IMG/VR virus record: IMGVR_UViG_3300031198_000009
Span: 1 to 21,860 of that record
Direction: 5' to 3' (one strand)
DNA from: a virus
DNA: 21,860 bases
The position numbers were made by a program, and so were the translations under genes. The notes under the pieces were generated by a model. It saw nothing but the letters and a program-made list of their open reading frames with translations. It searched no databases and was not told the DNA's origin. Of this stretch, positions 13,738 to 21,860 are shown in pieces (position 1 is the stretch's first letter; each line of letters begins with the position of its first letter).

Positions 13738-15496
13738 CGAAATTGGGTCATTGCGGGTTCGCCTGGCGCTGGACGCGGCGGAATTCATCAAGGGTGGCAA
13801 GTCGGCGGAAAGCGCAATGGAAGCGCTGGCCGCCAAGGCTTCCGAGATTGGCGCCACGATCGGCACGGCGCTTAAAGGCGGCCTGGTCGCCATCGGCGCG
13901 GGCCTCACGCTCGCCGGCATCAAGGCGGCCGCCGACAGTCTCCACGACCTTGCCAAGACGGCGGACGGTATCGGGATCACCACCGACCAATTGCAAGAAT
14001 TGGGACATGTCGCGCTGCAAGCCGGCATTAGTCACGAGACGTTCAACGAAACACTCAAGACGTTCAAAGATCGGCTTAAGGAAGCATTCGACGGAAGTGG
14101 TGAACTTGTCGATAAGCTGAAAGAAAACGATCTTGCTTTTCTGAATACCTTGCGTGGAACAAAAGATGTTTCTGACGCGCTCAAATTATTGGCCGATCAT
14201 TACAACGAGCTTACCGATAACGCCAAACGAAGTGAACTTGCGAATGCTGCTTTTGGTGCGAACACTGAGGAACTGACACGCTTTTTAGAAAATGGAAGCG
14301 CCGGCATAAAGAAAATGTCGGATGAGGCGAGCGGTCTCGGTCTTGTCGTTTCAAAAGCGAGTGTTCAAACAGGTACGGAATTTGCCGAGGCTATCCGAAA
14401 ATTAACTGTCGCCGCTGATGAATCATCTGAGGCATTCGGCGTAACTCTTAAGAACGCGATCATTTTAGTTGCGCCGCTGCTAATCGATCTCGTCAATATC
14501 GCGACACAAGTCATTGTCAGCATTCAAGGAATTAGCACGGCGATCAAGGAAGCGTTTAGCACGACAGCCGCCGAGCAGGTCACACAGCTAACAGTGAAGG
14601 TCACGGACGCGGCGAATGCGCTCGCTGAGGCTGAGGCGAAGCTTGCCAAGCAACCCGGCGCCGTGGGGCTGGAAAATATCGTGAAAACGCGGCAGGGCCA
14701 ACTTGACGCGCTTAACCAGCAACTTGCCGTTGCGCAAGGCGAGCTTGATCGTACCACCTCCGGTATAATGGGACCCAAGCCGGCTGACACACCCGTCAAG
14801 CTTCCGGATATCAAAGAAACGGATGACGAAAAGGCTAAGCGGTTGCAGGCGGAGCATGAAGCGCAACGAATAATGAATCAAGAACTTGATCGATACAACA
14901 CGCTCCGGCGCGAAGGCAAAAAGATCATCGACGAGACGGCCACGCCTGAAGAGGCGATGTTAGACCGGCAAGACAAACTGAATCGCCTGCTTCAAGCTGG
15001 TGCGATCGATGCGGACACCTACGGCCGTGCGATGCAGAAAGCAACGCTCGTTGCCGTAGGTGCCTATGCTGGTATGGCATCGGCGATCGCCAGCAACCTG
15101 GAAAAGGTGTTCAGCAATTCCAAGGCGGTGGCGATCGCCTCGGCGCTGATCAACACCTTTGAGGGTGCCACGAAGGCGCTCGCCGCGTACCCGCCACCGT
15201 TCAACTTTGCGGTTGCCGCGTCGGTGGTGGCGGCCGGGCTCGCACAGGTCGCGAACATCCGCAAGACGTCCAAGGGCAGCACGGGAGGCGGTGACAGCGG
15301 GAGCGGAGCCACCGCCAGCGCTGATACCGGGACCGGGTCGGGCTCGACCTCGACGCAAGGGGGTGTGAACCAAACGCTTTTCGTCCAAGGCATTTCACCT
15401 ACGCAAATGTTCAGCGGTGACGTGGTGCGCAATTTCGCTGAATCATTGCTTGCTTACCAACGCGATGGCGGCAAAGTGATCCTTGACCGGGCATAG
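13718..15496 (+). CDS. tail tape measure protein
   Basis: 592 residues from ATG 13718. ATG 13724 has better spacing from GAGG at 13711-13714. The start (SLRVRLALDAAEFIKGGKSAESAMEAL) is the classical tape measure N-terminus. Hydrophobic segments lie near residues 50-70 (LVAIGAGLTLAGI), near 245-270 (NAIILVAPLLIDLVNIATQVIV) and in the last fifth (FAVAASVVAAGLAQVANI), with a long helical, Gln/Ala/Lys-rich stretch between. At roughly 1.5 angstrom per residue the tail would be near 90 nm, an estimate only. The C-terminus has a Gly/Ser/Thr linker. Confidence 0.92.
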   Translation: MAMATTSEIGSLRVRLALDAAEFIKGGKSAESAMEALAAKASEIGATIGTALKGGLVAIGAGLTLAGIKAAADSLHDLAKTADGIGITTDQLQELGHVALQAGISHETFNETLKTFKDRLKEAFDGSGELVDKLKENDLAFLNTLRGTKDVSDALKLLADHYNELTDNAKRSELANAAFGANTEELTRFLENGSAGIKKMSDEASGLGLVVSKASVQTGTEFAEAIRKLTVAADESSEAFGVTLKNAIILVAPLLIDLVNIATQVIVSIQGISTAIKEAFSTTAAEQVTQLTVKVTDAANALAEAEAKLAKQPGAVGLENIVKTRQGQLDALNQQLAVAQGELDRTTSGIMGPKPADTPVKLPDIKETDDEKAKRLQAEHEAQRIMNQELDRYNTLRREGKKIIDETATPEEAMLDRQDKLNRLLQAGAIDADTYGRAMQKATLVAVGAYAGMASAIASNLEKVFSNSKAVAIASALINTFEGATKALAAYPPPFNFAVAASVVAAGLAQVANIRKTSKGSTGGGDSGSGATASADTGTGSGSTSTQGGVNQTLFVQGISPTQMFSGDVVRNFAESLLAYQRDGGKVILDRA

Positions 15497-15507
15497 GCGA
15501 GGGCACA

Positions 15508-16356
15508 ATGAGCGTCGTAATATCGAGCAGTTTGGTTGTCAGCCTCACCCGGTCGATCATCGGTGACAGCCTCAATGGCAATAGTCCGCTTGTTGGCTAT
15601 CAAAACCTGGTCACGATTTCCAATATCAGCACCACTTCCGAAGATCCTAATAACCCGGCTGTGAACCTGGCGAACCCGGCGACGCATCTGGTATGGGTCG
15701 GTCTCAACGGTTCGCCGACGGGTGACGAATATATCACGGTTGTGCTCGATACCACCGAAGACGTCGATTATGTCGGGATCGCGCGGCACAATTTCGCAAC
15801 CGGTCTCATCCCGGTGTCGGTCGAGATCCAATCACAGAACGGCGGTTCATGGGTCGAGGTGATCGCGGACTCATTCTTGCCTACGGATGGCCCTGTGATT
15901 TTCCGGTTTGAGCCGCAAGCCTTGTACGCGGTCCGGGTGCGCCTCCAGCCTTCGCGAGCGTCAACGCCGGTCGCGCCGACGGCGGCCGTGGTTTATGTCG
16001 GGAAGCTGTTGCTTTTGCAGCGGCGCATTTATGTCGGACATACGCCGATTCCCTATGGTCGCTCGCCGCGCATCGTCGCGGGCAAGAGTGAGAGCGGTAA
16101 TTTCCTTGGCCGCATCCTGATCGGTGCAAGTCGGATGACCGGTGTTGATCTCGCAAACCTAACGCCGGCATGGTACCGCGCTTACATGGACCCGTTCATA
16201 GACGCCGCGCAGTTGAACCCGTTCTTTTTCGCGTGGCGACCGCTCGATTACCCTTATGAAGTTGGTTACGGTTGGATTACTGACGAGCCGCAACCAACGA
16301 ACCAACGTTCTAATGGGATGATGCAAATCAGCTTCAAAATGACTGGTATCGTTTAA
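15508..16356 (+). CDS. distal tail protein with galactose-binding-like domain
   Basis: 282 residues. PNNPAVNLANPATHLVWVG, then EYITVVLDTTEDVDYVGIARHNF and FRFEPQALYAVRVRLQ is the pattern of a discoidin / galactose-binding-like sandwich in the first 160 residues. The second half (KLLLLQRRIYVGHTPIPYGR, GNFLGRILIGASRMTGVDL, then a Trp/Pro-rich end) resembles distal tail proteins located just after the tape measure. It likely forms the ring at the tail tip and may contact cell-surface glycans. Confidence 0.72.
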   Translation: MSVVISSSLVVSLTRSIIGDSLNGNSPLVGYQNLVTISNISTTSEDPNNPAVNLANPATHLVWVGLNGSPTGDEYITVVLDTTEDVDYVGIARHNFATGLIPVSVEIQSQNGGSWVEVIADSFLPTDGPVIFRFEPQALYAVRVRLQPSRASTPVAPTAAVVYVGKLLLLQRRIYVGHTPIPYGRSPRIVAGKSESGNFLGRILIGASRMTGVDLANLTPAWYRAYMDPFIDAAQLNPFFFAWRPLDYPYEVGYGWITDEPQPTNQRSNGMMQISFKMTGIV

Positions 16357-18674
16357 TGACCGGCGAGGGCAAGCGATCGTTGACATATGTCGAGGTCGAT
16401 ATCGATCATTGCGCGAACACCTATGGAATCGCGCCTTGCACGGCGGCCGTCGGTGTGACTGGTACAGACAAATGCTTCAACAGCCTGAAGACGTGCCAAG
16501 ATCGGGTGCATTTCATCAATGACCCTGTGACCATCCGGTTTGCCATCGATTGCGATTATCTTCCGACCGATATCCCGGCGATACCCTCGATTGGTGGTGT
16601 CTCGTTCTCGCCGGCAACGATTAGCCTCGGTAAGGACTTGGGTCAGCGCGCAACGTTGAATGTTAAGTTCAGGGATCATCCACACAGTGATACGGGTCCC
16701 GGTTTTGATAAATACTACGCCGAACGGTCTTACAATCCATTTGAGCAGGGATCGTTTTGGGGCAAATGGCGTGCGCGTCAACCGTTCCTTAAAGGTCGAG
16801 CAATCCGGTTGATCCGTGGGTTCATTGGTCAAACGCTCGCCGAGATGGACACACGGCACTATATCATTGAATCGTTCGATGGTCCGACACCGGCCGGTGA
16901 ATATAGCCTGATTGGTAAGGATGTCTTGAAGCTTGCCGATGGCGATCGTGCGCAAGCGCCGACTGTGTCGAACGGGTTTCTTGTCGCCGGCATATCGGCT
17001 GCGGCCTTGTCGGCAACGCTTTCACCGTCCGGTATTGGTGCGGCGGAATATCCCGCATCGGGATATGTCGCCATCGGCGGCAGTGAGATTATGAGTTTTA
17101 CGCGCGTCGGTGACGTGCTGACGATCGTGCGTGGGCAATTGGGAACGACGGCCGCCGCACATGACGTGCAAGACCGGGTTCAGCTTTGTTTGCAATATGT
17201 TGGTCAAGATCCGGCTGACATCATTTATGATTTGTTCACGACCTATGCGCTGGTACCACCGTCATATATCATTTTGAACGATTGGACGAATGAGACGGGA
17301 TCGTTTCTGCAACGGTTGTATGGTGCAACGATCGCGGAGCCGACGGACGTTAACACCCTAGTTAGTGAGCTGATCGAGCAGGCCGCCCTTGCGATGTGGT
17401 GGGATGACGTCAACCAAAAGATCAACCTTAAGGTGCTGCGCGCGATCTCGGTGGACGCTTTCACGTTCGACGATGAGAACACCTTGCAGGGTTCATTGCA
17501 GGTCACCGAACAGCCGAACCTTAGAGCATCGCAAATCTGGACCTATTACGGCCAGCGCAACCCGCTCCGGCCGATCGACGAGCCGGACAATTTCCGCTCG
17601 ACCCTTGCGACAGTCAATCTGCAAGCCGAGACGGACGAAGGCCAAGCGGCAATCCTGAAAATCTTCTCGCGCTGGATACCTGCGTTTGGCCGCGATACCG
17701 CCGAGCGGTTGAACGATATCCAGCTCGGTCGGTTCCAGGTTCCACCGCGTCGGTTCACCTTTGAGGTGTTCCGCGATTCGGTCGACGATCCGGTGTTAGG
17801 CGGTGGGTACCAGGTCGGCAATTGGTCAATACAGGATGCTTTTGGTGCGCGTGCGCTCGCGCCAATTCAGATCACCAGGTTGAACGGTGTTGCTGAAAAG
17901 TTCACGGTCGAAGCTGAGGAAATGCTTTTCGAAGCGCTCGACCCGGCGGACTTGATCGACCGAACCATCATCATCGACAGCAACATAAACAATGTGAATC
18001 TGCGCACGATCCATGATGGTATTTTCCCGGTTCCGGTTGCGTTCGAGTCCCCTTCGATCACCGTGACATGCATTATTGAAAGTGCGGTGATCGTCGGTTC
18101 AGTCGACACCGCCACGCCATCATTCGACGTCGGAACATGGCCCGGCGGTGTGTCCATCCATCTCGTAAACAATGGCGAGATACGCGGCGCGGGTGGCGCG
18201 GGCGGTGTTGGCGGTAATGCCAACGGTTCTAACACCGGTTCGCCGTTGAATGGCTTTCCCGGTGGTACGGCGCTTTATACGCGATATCCGATTACTTATG
18301 AGGACGCCGGTTCGATCACTTATGGTGGCGGCGGCGGTGGTGGTGGTGGTGGGTATCGCGGCGGCGGTGGTGGTGGCGGTGCGGGTGTTGTGCCGGGTCT
18401 CGGTGGTGATGTCACCACGAGCACGTCAAGCCCGTCACCGGGCGACCCTGGAACGCAGGACGCGGGCGGCCTGGGTGGTGACGGCGGTGGTGCTACGGAT
18501 CTCGACGGCGGTAACGGCGGCACACCTGGCGTCGTTGGTAATGATGGTCAAAGCTTGCCGGCAAGTTCACTGTTCGGTGGCAATGGCGGCGCGGCCGGTG
18601 CCGCGATTGACGGTATCTCGTTTGTGACGCAGGTTGGCGCGGTGGGCAGTCGTTTGGGCGGACAGGTGAATTAG
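16356..18674 (+). CDS. tail hub/tip protein with four-cysteine N-terminus and glycine-rich adhesin-like C-terminus
   Basis: 772 residues, TAATG start. Cysteines at 19, 28, 40 and 47 have spacing x8, x11, x6. The outer gaps (x8, x6) are those I recall for the iron-sulfur cysteines of lambda gpL, so a metal cluster or two disulfides is plausible. The middle (about 95-560) is hub-like, with a FIGQTLAEMDTRHYIIESFDG strand set and repeated beta segments. From about residue 592 (SIHLVNNGEIRGAGG) to the end the protein is glycine-rich, with the form of T-even gp38-type polyglycine adhesins. It probably both builds the tail tip and contacts the host. Confidence 0.75.
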   Translation: MTGEGKRSLTYVEVDIDHCANTYGIAPCTAAVGVTGTDKCFNSLKTCQDRVHFINDPVTIRFAIDCDYLPTDIPAIPSIGGVSFSPATISLGKDLGQRATLNVKFRDHPHSDTGPGFDKYYAERSYNPFEQGSFWGKWRARQPFLKGRAIRLIRGFIGQTLAEMDTRHYIIESFDGPTPAGEYSLIGKDVLKLADGDRAQAPTVSNGFLVAGISAAALSATLSPSGIGAAEYPASGYVAIGGSEIMSFTRVGDVLTIVRGQLGTTAAAHDVQDRVQLCLQYVGQDPADIIYDLFTTYALVPPSYIILNDWTNETGSFLQRLYGATIAEPTDVNTLVSELIEQAALAMWWDDVNQKINLKVLRAISVDAFTFDDENTLQGSLQVTEQPNLRASQIWTYYGQRNPLRPIDEPDNFRSTLATVNLQAETDEGQAAILKIFSRWIPAFGRDTAERLNDIQLGRFQVPPRRFTFEVFRDSVDDPVLGGGYQVGNWSIQDAFGARALAPIQITRLNGVAEKFTVEAEEMLFEALDPADLIDRTIIIDSNINNVNLRTIHDGIFPVPVAFESPSITVTCIIESAVIVGSVDTATPSFDVGTWPGGVSIHLVNNGEIRGAGGAGGVGGNANGSNTGSPLNGFPGGTALYTRYPITYEDAGSITYGGGGGGGGGGYRGGGGGGGAGVVPGLGGDVTTSTSSPSPGDPGTQDAGGLGGDGGGATDLDGGNGGTPGVVGNDGQSLPASSLFGGNGGAAGAAIDGISFVTQVGAVGSRLGGQVN
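18320..18390 (+). repeat. glycine-codon simple repeat (GGT/GGC runs)
   Basis: Runs of GGT and GGC codons encode GGGGGGGGGGYRGGGGGGG in the tail hub. Such tracts can change length by slippage, which would vary the adhesin. Slippage is inference. The runs are seen directly. Confidence 0.7.
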
Positions 18675-20573
18675 ATGGCCTTGGCAAGATGGCAAGCGAC
18701 TATCGTCGACGAGGACGGGACGATCCTTCCCGGCGCAAGCGTCGAGGTTCGGCAGGAAACTGGCGGTTCGCCGCTCGCGGTGTTGTTCAGCGATCGAAGC
18801 GGCCTGGTCTCGATCGGGAACCCTTTCGTTGCCGATGCGGAAGGTTTTGCCGCGTTCCACGTCATTGGAGGCGCCTATAAGATCACAGCGACGTCAGGGA
18901 CGTTCTCGCGGACATGGCGTTATGTCGGCATTGGAACTGCAAGTGAACATGATGATGATTCGGACGATCCATTATCAGGAATAGCGTTGGATGCCGGTGC
19001 ATCAATAAATTGGAATTTGGGTGATGTTACAATTACCCATGTTTTAAGTGGATCACCTTTTGAAAGTTCATTGGCTTTTACTGGTGCCGAGGGTGGTTAT
19101 AGTTTTGATGACGATATTTTACAACCATCTAAAGGCACTCATGGTTTATGGACGGACGTTTCGCCTTTCGTAAGTATTGCTAAGTTGGATAGGGTGTTTG
19201 TAGGTTCGGCTGATAGTTGCACCGGATCATTTAATGCTAATGACCAAGGTGGAATTGTTCCTACAGTTGCCAGCGGTGCAAGTTATCTTGCTGTTCACGC
19301 GCAATTACTTTCATACGCTCGAAATGGTGGATATGGTATTGTTGGAGGTTCGCGTTCATCTGATCAGTTCGGCACATCCGGGAGCATCGGTGTTTCTGGT
19401 TTCCTGATCAATGACAAGGCATCTGGTATTGGTTGGGCGCTCTATTCTGATTTGCAGCACGAGAGCGGTGCGCTGTCCAGCTATGGACTTGAAGTTGCTG
19501 CAAAGAATAAGGGAAGCAATGTCAACCCTGACCCATATAACATGGGTGGTGCCGGTGTCATTGGTGTATGGCTTGCTGGTGGTGGAGATAATGCTTACGG
19601 TGGGAATGCTGCGAACCCATCGGCCAATGCCATCGGCATTCTTAAGAATGCACATACCTGGAATAAAGGTATTGTGTTTCGAAGTGATGCACTGACGGGA
19701 ACAGATGGCGTTACTGGTGTCGGCGAGGCTATCTCGCTGGCGCGCGGTCATCAAATCAACTGGTACTATGCAGGGAGTAATTTTGGCGCCGGTATTCAAT
19801 CGATTGTCGATGCATCGTCTAGTTCGTTACTTCAAACATTTGACGATAAAACAGTTTATTGGGTAAGTGCTACAAGTAAACTTGCATTTCAGATAAGTTA
19901 TAACGCAAGCGCTGTAAATTATCTGACTGTCACATCGACCACGACAGGCAACGGGCCAATAATTGGCGTCGCTGGTGATGACACTAACATATCCTTAAAC
20001 TTGACCGGCAAGGGTTCTGGAACCATTCTTGCTGACAGGCAAATAACTGCAACATTAAGCAGCACGTTTGCTATTCCGCTTCAAGCTGTCAGTACGGATG
20101 CAAGTGCAAGCGCTGGACCATTCATAAATCTATTCCGCAACTCGGCGTCACCGGCGGCTAATGACCTTATCGGTTCTTTCCTTTGGCAAGCTCGCAATAG
20201 CACACCGGCGACAATCAACGCAATCCAACTTGCGGGAACACTGCTTGATCCAACGGCCGGAAGCGAAGATACTCAACTTGATCTCACTTTGTTTGTTGCC
20301 GGTGCCACATCGGCCGCCATGTCTTGGGCAAATGGCGTTACCATCGGTGCGCCGACTGGAGGTTTTCAAGGCGCTGGAACGCTCAATATGGATAATGCAA
20401 TCTACCGCGACGGGACACAAGTTGTCGCAACGCGTGTTACAGGTTGGAATGCTCCTGGTGCTGGTGCTACGAGAGGAACATTCAATGTGGCCGGAGCAAC
20501 CGCCGCAACATGCGCAGGGGCGATTGCTGGATTGATAGAAGACCTGCGTTCTCATGGATTGATAGGAACATAA
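18675..20573 (+). CDS. tail fibre protein
   Basis: 632 residues, starting directly after the hub stop. Residues 1-90 (RWQATIVDEDGTILPGASVEVRQETGG, GNPFVADAEGFAAFHVIGGAYKITATSG) are a carboxypeptidase-regulatory-like beta domain that I know as the N-terminus of fibres in alphaproteobacterial phages and prophages. The long middle and C-terminal part is beta-rich with many Ser, Thr, Asn and Gly. It ends AGAIAGLIEDLRSHGLIGT, a C-terminal helix common in fibre proteins. Base composition turns AT-rich shortly after codon 90 (near 18945), marking a domain joint. It is expected to bind the host surface. Confidence 0.82.
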   Translation: MALARWQATIVDEDGTILPGASVEVRQETGGSPLAVLFSDRSGLVSIGNPFVADAEGFAAFHVIGGAYKITATSGTFSRTWRYVGIGTASEHDDDSDDPLSGIALDAGASINWNLGDVTITHVLSGSPFESSLAFTGAEGGYSFDDDILQPSKGTHGLWTDVSPFVSIAKLDRVFVGSADSCTGSFNANDQGGIVPTVASGASYLAVHAQLLSYARNGGYGIVGGSRSSDQFGTSGSIGVSGFLINDKASGIGWALYSDLQHESGALSSYGLEVAAKNKGSNVNPDPYNMGGAGVIGVWLAGGGDNAYGGNAANPSANAIGILKNAHTWNKGIVFRSDALTGTDGVTGVGEAISLARGHQINWYYAGSNFGAGIQSIVDASSSSLLQTFDDKTVYWVSATSKLAFQISYNASAVNYLTVTSTTTGNGPIIGVAGDDTNISLNLTGKGSGTILADRQITATLSSTFAIPLQAVSTDASASAGPFINLFRNSASPAANDLIGSFLWQARNSTPATINAIQLAGTLLDPTAGSEDTQLDLTLFVAGATSAAMSWANGVTIGAPTGGFQGAGTLNMDNAIYRDGTQVVATRVTGWNAPGAGATRGTFNVAGATAATCAGAIAGLIEDLRSHGLIGT

Positions 20574-20574
20574 A

Positions 20575-21003
20575 ATGGCAAGCAATCTTTTCGTATTACC
20601 ATTCAATGGCTTATTCCCTCCATTGTCTTTGGCCATCAGGGAAAAATCAGAAGATATAATCTGGGCATCTATTGATTGCCAAGGGATAGATTTTGCAAGT
20701 GCTGCCGTTGGTTACATCGAGAATGACACACTAATTCGTGACGTCGTTCTGGTTGCAAATTATGTTGATGCCTCAAACTATGCAATAAAATTAGACACTA
20801 GCATATATGTTGGTCAAAAATATACGGTTATTGCTTCCGCTACCGTGTTTCCTGCTGCTGGAGATATTGAGGTATTTCTTGACCCTCAGGTTAGATTAAT
20901 TGACGGAAATTCAAGTGTCATCATTCCCCGTGGAACAGCGAAAACATTTATTCCTGTAGCCTGGGACTCGATCAACTCAGTGAATATTTGGGCTGCTATC
21001 TAA
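20575..21003 (+). CDS. hypothetical small virion-like protein, AT-rich
   Basis: 142 residues, beginning one base after the fibre stop. It starts MASNLFVLPFNGLFPPL and continues as alternating hydrophobic strands (DVVLVANYVDASNYAIKLD, YTVIASATVFPAAGDIEVFLD). No catalytic motif and no family recognised. The position after the fibre suggests a fibre-associated protein or chaperone. The gene shares the AT-rich composition of the fibre's distal part. Confidence 0.6.
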   Translation: MASNLFVLPFNGLFPPLSLAIREKSEDIIWASIDCQGIDFASAAVGYIENDTLIRDVVLVANYVDASNYAIKLDTSIYVGQKYTVIASATVFPAAGDIEVFLDPQVRLIDGNSSVIIPRGTAKTFIPVAWDSINSVNIWAAI

Positions 21004-21317
21004 TGAACAAAGAACTTCAACGCGCCCAAGACATGCTTGCAGCGATGCAGGCACAGCGCGACAATGCCTTGAACGCCGTTGTCATGATGCAAGCCGATCT
21101 CGCCGACGCTCGCCGTGTCGTGGACGCGGCAAACAACGAAATGACGGAATTGCGTGCCCATCTCGCCGCGTCACAGGCCGCATATATCGAGATCATCAAA
21201 CCATTCGAGCCTGACCATAGGGGAACGACGCTTCCGGCTGGCAATGAACAAACGCTTAACGGAGGGGTTGTTTCGTCACAGGTCGATGATATCCAAATAG
21301 GTGTACCGACGATTTAG
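21003..21317 (+). CDS. small coiled-coil protein (hypothetical)
   Basis: 104 residues from ATG 21003 in a TAATG junction. The TTG or GTG further upstream is not needed. Residues 1-65 are helical and Ala/Gln/Asp-rich with regular hydrophobic spacing (LQRAQDMLAAMQAQRDNALNA, then AASQAAYIEII), which indicates a coiled coil. The rest is a short flexible tail. It may be a lysis accessory or a tail-associated trimer. Confidence 0.55.
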   Translation: MNKELQRAQDMLAAMQAQRDNALNAVVMMQADLADARRVVDAANNEMTELRAHLAASQAAYIEIIKPFEPDHRGTTLPAGNEQTLNGGVVSSQVDDIQIGVPTI

Positions 21318-21351
21318 CCTAGTGACGCAACGCCTTGAGAATGTTAAAATT

Positions 21352-21756
21352 ATGCCAGAAACCGAAAAGGTGGAACACCGACTAGACAGTCTGGAACTTC
21401 AAGGCGTGGAACAGAAAAACCGGCTTATCCACGTCGAACGGTCACTCGGCGAGGTTGCGCGAAATGTGACCGAATTAGGAAGCAAGCTAGACACAGTCGT
21501 TACAGCCGTGACAACGGTTACGGCACAGCCAAAGTTAGACGTTTACAAGGTCGTGCCGCTCATTGTTGCAATTACTATTCTAATCGGTGCGGCCTCTACT
21601 GCGATCACTTATATTTCGAGCAATATCAACGCCGCTGAAATGGCGCGACAAGCCGAACGACTCGCATTTGTCAAAGAACGTCTCGATAACGGTTGGTTCA
21701 AGCCAACCGTTATGCAGATACGCGCGCCAGGCGGCGCGGTAATACCCTCACCCTAG
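21352..21756 (+). CDS. membrane protein with coiled coil, holin-like or XhlA-like
   Basis: 134 residues from ATG 21352. An in-frame GTG at 21322 or 21301 would add 10 or 17 residues, and no ribosome-binding site clearly decides between them. Residues 1-60 are a coiled coil (VEHRLDSLELQGVEQKNRL, then ERSLGEVARNVTELGSKLD). Residues about 67-88 (VVPLIVAITILIGAASTAITYI) are a single membrane span. A basic amphipathic stretch follows. That layout, just before an endolysin, suggests a holin or anchor for lysis. It could instead be a virion-associated membrane protein. Confidence 0.6.
   Translation: MPETEKVEHRLDSLELQGVEQKNRLIHVERSLGEVARNVTELGSKLDTVVTAVTTVTAQPKLDVYKVVPLIVAITILIGAASTAITYISSNINAAEMARQAERLAFVKERLDNGWFKPTVMQIRAPGGAVIPSP
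21686..21713 (+). repeat. perfect 11-bp inverted repeat near the end of the holin-like gene
   Basis: ATAACGGTTGG at 21686-21696 and CCAACCGTTAT at 21703-21713 pair perfectly around the 6-nt loop TTCAAG. The hairpin lies about 60 nt before the next ATG. It could act as a processing or attenuation element ahead of the endolysin. No T-run follows. Confidence 0.65.
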
Positions 21757-21770
21757 GGGACCCTGTGACC

Positions 21771-21860
21771 ATGACGACTGGACGACTTTCGCAGGCTGGA
21801 GCGGCCTTCTCGGCGGCGCATGAGGCGTTGTATCTTTACGCCTACCCTGACCCTGGAACC
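21771..21860 (+). CDS. endolysin (lysozyme-like), 5' part only
   Basis: An open frame from ATG 21771 (AGGGGA at 21755-21760) to the window end gives 30 residues. They end in HEALYLYAYPDPGT, in the manner of phage lysozymes in which a Glu precedes a short span leading to AYPDP (GH24 type). The catalytic Glu is probably at residue 18 of this fragment. Position after a holin-like gene supports it. The gene continues past the window. Confidence 0.62.
   Translation, partial: MTTGRLSQAGAAFSAAHEALYLYAYPDPGT

Noticed and set aside
18320-18390. Possible CRISPR or tandem-repeat array
   Set aside because: The repeats are glycine codons in a continuous reading frame, with no spacers.
1-21860. tRNA genes, insertion sequences, integrase or attachment sites
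   Set aside because: No transposase or integrase frame, no cloverleaf-like sequence and no flanking duplications were seen. An integrated or free state cannot be decided from this window.

Overview
This window reads as part of a double-stranded DNA tailed phage, free or integrated, with a long non-contractile (siphovirus-type) tail. Every gene I can support is on the + strand. Genes are packed with ATGA, TAATG or TGATG junctions, as in one long late operon. The core is GC-rich, with third positions mostly G or C. The gene order (gp6-like connector, head-tail adaptor, gp10-like protein, tail terminator, tail tube, assembly chaperone, tape measure, tail-tip proteins, fibre, membrane protein, endolysin) and the protein flavours resemble phages and gene transfer agents of Alphaproteobacteria. 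The host assignment is inference.

Layout. 1-96: possibly the tail of an upstream gene (capsid genes would lie upstream), overlapping a strong hairpin. 98-1089: a small N-terminal-domain protein with a Pro/Ala tether and an AT-hook-like end, followed in the -1 frame by a Rossmann-type enzyme (phage 'norphogenetic'/MptE-like group). A G GGA AAC heptamer sits in phase just before the first gene's stop, so the two are probably made as a -1 frameshift fusion. 1046-9112: a carbohydrate-modification island with three paralogous GT-B-like glycosyltransferases, two GT-A-type glycosyltransferases, two FkbM methyltransferases, two methyltransferases with an [IL]DYG motif and one with an SWGHHYP motif. 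Several very small coupled genes and one beta-rich probable virion protein lie among them. 9112-10170: head-tail connector and adaptor. 10167-11986: a second cargo insertion with two more SWGxHYP methyltransferases and another AT-rich probable virion protein. 11986-15496: gp10-like protein, tail terminator, tail tube, chaperone with its own -1 frameshift at the identical G GGA AAC heptamer, and tape measure. 15508-20573: distal tail protein, tail hub with four N-terminal cysteines and a glycine-rich C-terminal domain, and tail fibre. 20575-21756: small virion protein, coiled-coil protein and a holin-like membrane protein. 21771 to the end: start of an endolysin.

How it may work together. The structural genes build connector, tail and adhesin. 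The cargo enzymes look like a self-contained sugar transfer and O-methylation set. Their placement among head-tail genes, and next to AT-rich beta-structured virion-like proteins, suggests they decorate the virion, or alter host surface glycans late in infection. The most unusual point is the probable frameshift tether that would attach an enzyme domain to a small head-module protein. A second unusual point is that nearly every enzyme class is present in two or three diverged copies. Target and chemistry are not proven by the sequence.
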